Source of the DNA: CALKYB01 sp964510575
Lineage (GTDB): Bacteria; Bdellovibrionota_C; UBA2361; SZUA-149; CALKYB01
Direction of reading: 5' to 3'
Assembly (NCBI GenBank): GCA_964510575.1
Contig: CAZECN010000010.1
Coordinates: 21,694-85,693 of the forward strand
Length of the DNA stretch: 64,000 nucleotides
Part shown: positions 27,734-35,332 of the stretch, in pieces
How positions within the stretch are numbered: the first letter of the stretch is position 1
Layout: each line of letters opens with the position of its first letter
Translations under genes and position numbers: made by a program
The notes under the pieces: model-generated
The model's database searches: none
Told to the model about the DNA's origin: nothing
The model's input: only the letters and a program-made list of their open reading frames with translations

Positions 27734-28174
27734 ATGAGAATAATTGGCCGGCTAATGGGTTTAGATGTAGGTGATGCTAGGGTTGGCGTTGCCATAAGCG
27801 ACGAGCTGGGGATCACGGCTCAACCCCACTCAACTCTGAAACGTAGCTCAGGCGATAAATCCTTGCTCGAGCAGATAAATCGAATCGTGGAGGAGCTTTC
27901 CATTAAAAAGGTGGTAGTTGGCCTCCCCTTAGGACTTGATGGCAGCGAGACAGAGCAAACTAAAAAAACTAGAGAATTTGCTCAAGCATTGGAAAAGTCT
28001 CTTTTATCGGATGGCTTATCTATAGAAGTTGATTTCCAAGATGAGCGTCTCTCCTCAGTTGAGGCTGAGCGTGTTCTACAGGATAAAAAACTAAAAAATT
28101 CCGAACGACGTGCCGCTATAGACCGAATGGCGGCCTCAATTCTTTTAAGAAGCTATCTCGAATCAAAACTTTAA
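27734..28174 (+). CDS. ruvX: YqgF/RuvX family pre-16S rRNA nuclease or resolvase
   Basis: Small RNase H-fold nuclease (146 residues) implicated in 16S rRNA 5'-end processing. It shows the start GLDVGDARVGVAISDE, the middle motif VVVGLPLGLDGSE, and the acidic end DERLSSVEAERVL with IDRMAASILLRSYL. Length is normal. It lies upstream of mltG on the same strand across a 136-base gap. Confidence 0.93.
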   Translation: MRIIGRLMGLDVGDARVGVAISDELGITAQPHSTLKRSSGDKSLLEQINRIVEELSIKKVVVGLPLGLDGSETEQTKKTREFAQALEKSLLSDGLSIEVDFQDERLSSVEAERVLQDKKLKNSERRAAIDRMAASILLRSYLESKL

Positions 28175-28310
28175 TTCATAGTAAAATAAAAGGTTTACAT
28201 TTTTACGAATCAGTAAGAAACTATCTTCGTCCAACAATAAGGCCTAGCAGCCTCAGCTATTGGGCGGTCTATTTATAATCTGATTTATGACTCAATTATA
28301 ATTTAAAAAA

Positions 28311-29540
28311 ATGGCCTCTCGAGGACTTTCCAATTTAGTCAATTTCATACTCTTTGGTGGAGCTTTGGCCGCTGGCTGTTTTCTCACCTACAAACTCCTT
28401 GGTGATTTTATACTCAACCCTGCCGATCCCGATGCTCAAGAGCAATCATTTATTGTCGAGCCGGGCTGGGGGTTGAAGAAAATTGCTTCAAAGCTAGAAG
28501 AGAAAAAGATTGTTAAAAACAAACATTCTCTTTCTGTTTTAAGTCAGTTTATGAAAGGGCCTGATGGGAAAAAACTCAGTGAAGCCAAAATTCACCCTGG
28601 TGAATACAAAATGTCACCAGCCAAAACACCTAAGGAACTGCTGAATAATTTGGCTGAAGCCAATATCGTTTATCACGAATTTAGTATCCCCGAAGGGTCC
28701 ACTTTAAAACAAATTGCAAAAAAGATGGCCGCCACCACTCTTTGCACAGAAGAAGAAGCTAATAAACATTTTAATAGCCCTGTAGTGGTCGACCAGTTCG
28801 GGATTCCAGCTAGTACTGTTGAAGGCTATCTTTACCCTTCAACTTATAAATTCACGAAACCTGACAATGCTCGCACCATGATCGAGCAAATGATCAAAGA
28901 AGGTCAAAAACTTAGAACCGAAGATCTCGAAAGACGGGCTCACGAGTTAGGCTTAACTTGGCACAACGTGCTGACACTCGCTTCGATCATTGAAAAAGAA
29001 ACAGGAGAAGCGTCTGAGAGAAAAATTATCTCCTCCGTTTTTCACAATCGAATAAGCATACAGATGCCATTGCAAACAGACCCAACTGTTATCTACGGCA
29101 TTCCGAACTTCGATGGAAATTTAACCAAGCAGCATTTAAAGACTCCTGGCCCCTACAATACTTATTTAAATACCGGGCTTCCCCCAACACCGATTGCTAG
29201 CCCAGGAGAAGACGCAATAGATGCAGCGCTTTACCCTGCTGACACAGAGCACCTGTTCTTTGTATCCAAGAACGACGGAACCCATCAGTTTTCAGTCACT
29301 TACGCCGATCACACTAAAGCTGTAAATCAGTATCAGAAAGGCAAGGCTACGCCCGAACCGACCAAGAAAAAGAAGAAAAAGAAAGTAGTGAAGAAAGTAA
29401 AAAAGGTTGAGAAGAAAAAAGTCGAGAAGAAGGTAAAAAAGGTTGAGAAGAAAGTCGAAGGCCAGGCAAAGCCTAAAAGCGACCCAGGTAAGTTAAAAAG
29501 GAAAAAAGGGCCTCTTTCTCAGCTTGAGTTAGACTTCTAA
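28311..29540 (+). CDS. mltG: endolytic murein transglycosylase MltG with Lys-rich tail
   Basis: Cleaves nascent glycan strands at the inner membrane. One N-terminal transmembrane helix (about 10-30), a LysM-like subdomain, then the YceG core with the catalytic Glu in LASIIEKETGEASERKIISSVFHNR and the substrate-groove segment QTDPTVIYG, ending in PTPIASPGEDAIDAALYP. Odd: after about residue 345 comes a 60-residue tail of Lys-Val-Glu repeats (KKVEKK units) not found in ordinary MltG; by topology it would be periplasmic. Confidence 0.92.
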   Translation: MASRGLSNLVNFILFGGALAAGCFLTYKLLGDFILNPADPDAQEQSFIVEPGWGLKKIASKLEEKKIVKNKHSLSVLSQFMKGPDGKKLSEAKIHPGEYKMSPAKTPKELLNNLAEANIVYHEFSIPEGSTLKQIAKKMAATTLCTEEEANKHFNSPVVVDQFGIPASTVEGYLYPSTYKFTKPDNARTMIEQMIKEGQKLRTEDLERRAHELGLTWHNVLTLASIIEKETGEASERKIISSVFHNRISIQMPLQTDPTVIYGIPNFDGNLTKQHLKTPGPYNTYLNTGLPPTPIASPGEDAIDAALYPADTEHLFFVSKNDGTHQFSVTYADHTKAVNQYQKGKATPEPTKKKKKKKVVKKVKKVEKKKVEKKVKKVEKKVEGQAKPKSDPGKLKRKKGPLSQLELDF

Positions 29541-29573
29541 CCTCCTTATCACCTTGCCTACATAATTGGCACT

Positions 29574-31529
29574 TTGGAAGTGAAAGACCTTAATAGTTTA
29601 ATAAGGAAAACAGCAAAAAAAATAACTCGTAATCGCCGAGTTAATTTTTTTTCCTGCAATCTTCTTTCAGCTCTTCTGCTGATCCTGGCCTACATTTCTT
29701 TCTTTTTGATCAGCTTGCCATCTTCAATGTCTATTGTCCTAGGCCTGATTGCCTTGGCTTCCTCTCTTTTCTGGTTCTATAAAAGCCTCGCTTTCTGGCC
29801 CTCCGCTAGCAAGGAAGAAGCTGCAAAACTAATTGACCGAGAAACCAAGGCTAAAGAAAGATTCTTAACCATTGCAACAGCAGAATCAGAGAATCACGCA
29901 ACCAACTTCATTTCCAGACAAGCCCAGAAATTCAGTCACACCTTTAATATTAAAGAAGCCCTCCCCTTCAAACTCGAAAAAAACTCTACCGTTTCTCTTT
30001 GTCTTTCACCGTTTGTGACTCTGGCTATTTTAGCTCTGCTTTACTCCAATAGAACACCCACGATCTCCGAAGCAGAAAGGGCACAAGCTAAAGAACAAGC
30101 CGAAGAGATTCTAGAACTTCGAGATGAAAACCTGCCTCAGTCTTTAAACGAAAGTCTCGAAGAACTAGCCGAAACCGTTCAGGAACAAGGCCTATATAGC
30201 GATGACGTTCAAGAACAACTCCAAGAAAGCTTAGAGCAAATCCAAGAACTCTCCGAAGATTTGGAACAACAAGGTCAATTAGAAAAAAAGGAAAAAGAAC
30301 AAAGCCAAAACCCCGAACCTCAAAAACAAAACAAAGAGCAAGAAGAGCGAAAAGAGGATAAGCCTCAACAACAAAAGGAGCAGCAAGCAGCTACCGAAAG
30401 TCAGCAAAAGTCCGAAGATCCTTCACAAAACAACCAAGGCCAGGGCAAACGACAAGACAAAAAACAAGATCTGCCAAAGCCCCCTGCCTCAGCTCAAGAA
30501 AAACAGGGGGAGTTGCCAAAGGAGAATCAGACTGGAGTTGGAGAAGGTAAGGGTAAAGGAAAGTCTGGTAGCGAACAAAATCAACAAGGAGAAAAGCAGT
30601 CTGGAAAAGATTCTACAGGAGCTAAAAAGGGTGCTGCTCAGAATAAGTCTGAGGCAGAGAATCAGCAGGTCGGTGAGAAAGGTAGTAAGCAAGGGGACAA
30701 AAAACAGGAAGCCAATGCCCAAAGTCAACAGAAGTCAGGCGAAAAAGGTAATAACAAGGACTCAAAGGAATCCTCTAAAACTGGCTCAGATCCTGGCTCC
30801 AAGAAAGACAAGCTAGAGTCTGTCAAACAAGAGTTAGAAAAAATTCAAAAAAAGAGTAAGGACGACAAATCCCAATCCAATCAAAAACAGGCTGATAAAA
30901 ACCAATCTCCAGAAAACAACAAGTCTGGTAAAAAACAAACTGAACAGAAAAAGCAGCAGGGTAAACAAGACCAAAAACAGGCTGAAGGCAACCAATCCAG
31001 TGGCCAAAAATCTGGAGATGGGAAAAAGTCCGACCAGAAAAACAATAAAGAAGGTCAAAAGAAAGAAAACGACCAAAACCAACAGCAAAAAAAAGGAGAT
31101 CAGAAAGGTAAGGGGGATCAAAAACAACCAGACAAGTCCGGAAATCAGGGTAAAGGCAGGGAGAAAAACCCCAACAAACCAAACGAAGCTAAGGGCAAGA
31201 ATAAGTCCTCTGCAGGAAGTAACAAAGGACAAGGCGATAAAAACCCTGAGAAAACTCCCCAGGCCGGAAAAAAGGCTGAGCGCTATGGACCTTTCTCTGG
31301 TGGTGAAGACCTTTCCAAAGAAAAAACTGCAGTCAAGGAAACGATTGAGCTACCTGAAACTGGAGAAGTTAACCCTGGCAAGCTAGGAAAGTCTGACAAC
31401 AAAATATATCAAGGTAAGCCCGGAGCTAGGGCTAAGACCAAAATTCAGAGTGACCAGTTCAAAAAACCTGAAGAGCTGGGCTCTTCAGAGCGTCAACCTA
31501 TTCCCGTAGAGTATGACGGTCTTTTTTAG
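29574..31529 (+). CDS. membrane protein with very long Gln/Lys/Ser-rich disordered domain (DUF4175-like)
   Basis: The 651 residues divide in two. The first 185 contain two adjacent helices (about 28-70) and a third (about 142-162). The second part, from about 230 to 640, is low complexity, dominated by Gln, Lys, Ser, Asn, Gly and Glu with almost no hydrophobic residues, after a short Glu/Leu-rich coiled coil (about 170-235). This resembles DUF4175-type proteins found beside MoxR/Bat genes. The start is TTG 29574 or GTG 29580. Several long open frames on other strands here are shadows of the repetitive composition. It is the first gene of the vWA cluster; the role is unknown. Confidence 0.75.
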   Translation: MEVKDLNSLIRKTAKKITRNRRVNFFSCNLLSALLLILAYISFFLISLPSSMSIVLGLIALASSLFWFYKSLAFWPSASKEEAAKLIDRETKAKERFLTIATAESENHATNFISRQAQKFSHTFNIKEALPFKLEKNSTVSLCLSPFVTLAILALLYSNRTPTISEAERAQAKEQAEEILELRDENLPQSLNESLEELAETVQEQGLYSDDVQEQLQESLEQIQELSEDLEQQGQLEKKEKEQSQNPEPQKQNKEQEERKEDKPQQQKEQQAATESQQKSEDPSQNNQGQGKRQDKKQDLPKPPASAQEKQGELPKENQTGVGEGKGKGKSGSEQNQQGEKQSGKDSTGAKKGAAQNKSEAENQQVGEKGSKQGDKKQEANAQSQQKSGEKGNNKDSKESSKTGSDPGSKKDKLESVKQELEKIQKKSKDDKSQSNQKQADKNQSPENNKSGKKQTEQKKQQGKQDQKQAEGNQSSGQKSGDGKKSDQKNNKEGQKKENDQNQQQKKGDQKGKGDQKQPDKSGNQGKGREKNPNKPNEAKGKNKSSAGSNKGQGDKNPEKTPQAGKKAERYGPFSGGEDLSKEKTAVKETIELPETGEVNPGKLGKSDNKIYQGKPGARAKTKIQSDQFKKPEELGSSERQPIPVEYDGLF

Positions 31530-31629
31530 GCTTTTTGATCAGCTTTGACTCCTTGATCGTCTATTGTTCTGAGGCTAAACTACCAGACTCTAATAGAATA
31601 ATAATTCCGTTTCTCTACTATTCATAACC

Positions 31630-32637
31630 ATGAACCAATTGTCGACCGCGAACACTGAAAATTTTGAGCAAGCTGTGGAGAATTTTCAAGGCAACTTTCA
31701 AGCTATTCAACAAGAAATCGGCAAAGTAATTGTCGGCAATGAAGACATAGTAAAATTCACTCTCGCCGCTATGTTCGCAGGTGGTCATGTACTGCTCGAA
31801 GGTGCTCCCGGGCTTGGAAAAACTCTTCTGGTTAAATCTATTGCTGACGCAATGGGTCTAAGCTTTAACCGAATCCAGTTTACTTCTGACCTAATGCCCA
31901 GTGACATTACAGGAACCCAGGTACTTACTGAAGATGAATCTGGTCGCCGCTCCTTTCAGTTTAAAGAAGGCCCCGTATTTGCAAACATTGTTCTTGCAGA
32001 TGAAGTTAATAGAGCAGGCCCAAAAACTCAGTCTGCACTACTTGAAGCAATGGAGGAAAAACAGGTTAGTATTTTAGGTGAATCCTATAGCTTGCCTCGT
32101 CCATTTTTCGTTTTAGCAACTCAAAACCCCGTTGAGCTAGAAGGAACCTACCCCCTACCAGAAGCCCAACTAGACCGGTTTCTATTCAAGCTTTTGCTTA
32201 AAGCGCCCGCGCCAAGTGCCTTGAAAGAAATTCTTAGTAGAACAACTGGGGCCTCAAGTCATAAGATCGAGGCTATAATCGACCCTGAAAGAACAACCGA
32301 AGCTGTGATGTCGATGAGAGAGTTGGTTAGACAAGTTACCGTGGCTCCACCCCTTGAAGATCTCTTAGTGGGAACTATCTTTGCCTTAACTCCTGAATCT
32401 AACAGCGCCACCAACATGGTTTCAGAATATGTTCGCTTTGGGCCAGGCCCTAGAGGAGCTCAGTCTGTGTTACTGGCGGCAAAAGTCTTCGCTCTTCTTG
32501 ATGGTCGACTAAACTTAGCCGTTGAAGATATAAAGGCGGCTTCTTTGCCAGCTTTAAGACACCGTATAATCCTCAACTATCAAGCTGAAGCCGAAGGAAT
32601 ATCCACTGACCAAATTGTTGAAGAAGTAAGTAAATAG
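31630..32637 (+). CDS. moxR: MoxR-family AAA+ ATPase
   Basis: Chaperone-like AAA+ protein that works with vWA partners. The 335 residues show Walker A LLEGAPGLGKTLLV (about 56-69), Walker B ANIVLADEVNRAGPKTQSALLEAMEE, and the sensor region VLATQNPVELEGTYPLPEAQLDRF, which is diagnostic for MoxR. It lies 24 bases before the DUF58 gene and belongs to a classic moxR-DUF58-vWA series. Confidence 0.95.
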   Translation: MNQLSTANTENFEQAVENFQGNFQAIQQEIGKVIVGNEDIVKFTLAAMFAGGHVLLEGAPGLGKTLLVKSIADAMGLSFNRIQFTSDLMPSDITGTQVLTEDESGRRSFQFKEGPVFANIVLADEVNRAGPKTQSALLEAMEEKQVSILGESYSLPRPFFVLATQNPVELEGTYPLPEAQLDRFLFKLLLKAPAPSALKEILSRTTGASSHKIEAIIDPERTTEAVMSMRELVRQVTVAPPLEDLLVGTIFALTPESNSATNMVSEYVRFGPGPRGAQSVLLAAKVFALLDGRLNLAVEDIKAASLPALRHRIILNYQAEAEGISTDQIVEEVSK

Positions 32638-32660
32638 TCTAGAGAACCAGGGTTGAAAAC

Positions 32661-33536
32661 ATGGAAGCTCCCTTTACCTCAGACTTTTTTAGAAGACTTC
32701 AACAGCTTAAAATAAAAACTCGGAAAACCTTTCTTGGCTCAAGACAAGGTATCCATAGATCCAGAAAAAAAGGCCAAGGTCTAGAATTTGCTGACTACCG
32801 ACAATACACGCCTGGCGACGACTTTAGACATATAGATTGGCAAGTTTACGCTAGAACAGACCGAATGTATGTGCGTCAGTTCCGCGAAGAGCAAGACCTA
32901 GAAGTAAACGTAATGATCGACAGTAGCCCTTCAATGGCTTTTCCCGTAGGCAAAACTAAGTTCGAGCTTGCTTCCAATATTGCTCTTTCGCTTGGCTTCG
33001 TTGCATTAACTGACAATGATTCTCTTAGGCTCTCAGTTCTTGGTCAAGATGTTTCACCTAAGTACACAGGACCTCAGTCTGCCCCGAGAGCTTTTCGCTA
33101 TCTAAAGAAATTCAAGCCCGATCAGAATATAAACTTTACTGAAAGTGTGAGAGCCGCAATTTCTAGACAAAAATCTCCTGGCAAATGTTACATCATTTCA
33201 GATTTTATGTTTGAGCTGGATGAGTTCATTGCAGGTCTTGACATTCTTAAGGCTAGAAATTTTGATATTTCAGTTCTCCAGATTCTTTCCCCTAATGAAT
33301 TGGTTCTGGATGACAGTTCAGAATCTCTCGCCGTCGATAGCGAAACCGGCAACGAATATCGCCTAGTCGTAAATGGAGATGTAAGAAAAAAATACCAAAG
33401 ACTACTAAAGGAGCACATTGCTGCCTTAGAAAACTATTGTGCAAAGAACGCCATGGGCTTTGTCAGCTGTTCCAGCGGTGAAGAGCTTTCAGAACTAGTA
33501 CTAGGAACATTTCCTAAAAAAGGATTTTTGACCTAG
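32661..33536 (+). CDS. DUF58 vWA-like protein
   Basis: The 291 residues contain the DUF58 signature YTPGDDFRHIDWQVYARTD near 49-67 and a vWA-type metal site VMIDSSPSM (DxSxS) near 89-97, so the MIDAS Ser residues are present. This family is nearly always paired with MoxR, as here. No transmembrane helix is seen. Stop and next start are two bases apart. Confidence 0.9.
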   Translation: MEAPFTSDFFRRLQQLKIKTRKTFLGSRQGIHRSRKKGQGLEFADYRQYTPGDDFRHIDWQVYARTDRMYVRQFREEQDLEVNVMIDSSPSMAFPVGKTKFELASNIALSLGFVALTDNDSLRLSVLGQDVSPKYTGPQSAPRAFRYLKKFKPDQNINFTESVRAAISRQKSPGKCYIISDFMFELDEFIAGLDILKARNFDISVLQILSPNELVLDDSSESLAVDSETGNEYRLVVNGDVRKKYQRLLKEHIAALENYCAKNAMGFVSCSSGEELSELVLGTFPKKGFLT

Positions 33537-33538
33537 CC

Positions 33539-35332
33539 ATGCTTTCCGGACTTTCCTTTCTCAATCTATCTGGTCTTCTGCTATCTCTAGCTGCACCATT
33601 GTTGATTCTCGCTTACCTGAGAAAATCACGGTTAAATAACAAGGAGGTTCCTTCTCTTTTTTTACTCGAAAAATTACCGGAGCCGCCAATTCAAAAAAGG
33701 AAGCTAAAGCTACCTCTTAGATTTTTTCTAGAGCTTCTTTGCTTGCTAATTCTTGCTTTAATTGCGGCATGGCCCGTTTTAAAACAAGATCAAAATCGTC
33801 TAGCCGTTCTGATAGATAACTCTCTGAGCATGGAAGCTAAACACTCCTCTGGCCTATCTTCCCTTGATATTGCTAAAGATCGAGCAGAACAGTGGATAGA
33901 TCAAAATTCCGCAACAAGTGTTGATGTTTTCACCACTGCTCCAAGTCTAGAAAAATTAGCTAGCTTAAGAGACGCGTCTCTTAAGATTTCCAAAACTTCT
34001 GATAATCTCCCGGCCGCGATAACTAGTCTGGCAGAGAAAGAAGTATATAAAAAAATACTAGTTATAAGTGACCGTGAAGCCGTTTTTGCTCAAAGTAATG
34101 AAGGCTTTTCCGAAGTGGAATCTCAATTAGTAGGAGAGCCTAGTAAAAATATTTCGATTTCTGACTTCACAGTCTCTAGTGGAAATAAAAGAAAGGCCCA
34201 GCTAGTCTTGAAAACTTCAGGAGATATCACTGGCTCAGTCACTGTTAATCTTGAGCAGAGCCTAAATGCAAGTGATTGGTCTAGCTTAGACCGCAAGAAT
34301 CTAGAGCTTGATGCTGGTCAAACAGAGTCTCAGCTAACTTTTGCTATCCCTAAAACAACTCGTTTCTTGAAAGCTTCTCTTTCAACCGATTCAAAGAATA
34401 ATTCGATTTCTTCTGACGACGTGGCGTGGGCTGATAGTTCAGGCAATACTGGTGGAAAGACCTTACTGATTAGCCCTGATTTTAATAGTGCAGCTGAAAG
34501 TGGGTTGGAGAAGCTTTCTTCCCTTGCGGTAGATGTTGTTTCGCCAGAGCTTTTTTCCTCAACAGACCTAGAGGCTTACGGGCAACTTATTTTTCACAAA
34601 TCAGCACCTGTTGCTGCCGCTAGAAAACCGGCTCTTCTAATACTACCTCCAGAATCAAACCCAATCTTTCCTGTTTCCCAGGAAATAAAATATCCAAGGA
34701 TCACCTCCTGGAAAGAAGACCACCCTGTGATGAGTTACTTGAGGGTACCGTTATTAAAGCCTAGCCAAACTCAGGTTTTTGAAAACTCTCCCTGGGCCTC
34801 TGAAATTTTAAATGTCGAGCAAGGCGCCATATTAATAACCGGAGAGAGTCAGGGAATTAGATTTGTTGGCTACGGCTCTGAACTCTTACCCTTTGAAGGT
34901 AAAAAAACTCCCTCAGCCAGTGTCCTTCTTCTAAACAGTTTAAGCTGGCTTTCTGGAGGTCAAGGTCTGGCTGGAACTCAGCTTGTCGGCTCCAATGTCA
35001 CCACTACCAATAAATTTCTCTCAGCGCTTAGTCCATCAGATTCGAAGATTTCTCTAGAGGAGAAAAAGTCTTTCACTCTTACCGAACAAGGTGCCTATCA
35101 GTTCTCTGCGCCAGATGGATCTAGGACTTTAATGTTTGCCAATTCTTTCTTCCCGGAGGAATCCGACACTGCCAATGTTTCTTCATTTGCAGTACAATTC
35201 GATAGCAATAACGCTAAGCCAGAAACTGATGGCTCACAGCCCTTATGGCGCTGGTTCTGCTTAGCCTTTTTACTTATGATTTCGCTAGACTTTTTGTGGC
35301 GTCAATTCGACTCCAAGTTGGAGGCCGCATGA
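33539..35332 (+). CDS. BatA-like membrane vWA protein
   Basis: The 597 residues begin with the aerotolerance-type N-terminus: a helix (LSLAAPLLILAYL), a short cytoplasmic loop and a second helix (about 58-80, FFLELLCLLILALIAAWPVL). A vWA-like fold starts at LAVLIDNSLSME (DxSxS). The middle has beta-rich repeats, and a C-terminal helix (WFCLAFLLMISLDFLW) ends the chain. By analogy with BatA it is probably an inner-membrane partner of the MoxR ATPase. The stop overlaps the next start (ATGA). Confidence 0.75.
   Translation: MLSGLSFLNLSGLLLSLAAPLLILAYLRKSRLNNKEVPSLFLLEKLPEPPIQKRKLKLPLRFFLELLCLLILALIAAWPVLKQDQNRLAVLIDNSLSMEAKHSSGLSSLDIAKDRAEQWIDQNSATSVDVFTTAPSLEKLASLRDASLKISKTSDNLPAAITSLAEKEVYKKILVISDREAVFAQSNEGFSEVESQLVGEPSKNISISDFTVSSGNKRKAQLVLKTSGDITGSVTVNLEQSLNASDWSSLDRKNLELDAGQTESQLTFAIPKTTRFLKASLSTDSKNNSISSDDVAWADSSGNTGGKTLLISPDFNSAAESGLEKLSSLAVDVVSPELFSSTDLEAYGQLIFHKSAPVAAARKPALLILPPESNPIFPVSQEIKYPRITSWKEDHPVMSYLRVPLLKPSQTQVFENSPWASEILNVEQGAILITGESQGIRFVGYGSELLPFEGKKTPSASVLLLNSLSWLSGGQGLAGTQLVGSNVTTTNKFLSALSPSDSKISLEEKKSFTLTEQGAYQFSAPDGSRTLMFANSFFPEESDTANVSSFAVQFDSNNAKPETDGSQPLWRWFCLAFLLMISLDFLWRQFDSKLEAA

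Noticed and set aside
30489..31386. Several 79-132-codon frames in other frames of the Gln/Lys-rich gene
   Set aside because: They arise from the repetitive A/G-rich coding sequence and translate to low-complexity Phe/Leu or Lys/Arg strings.
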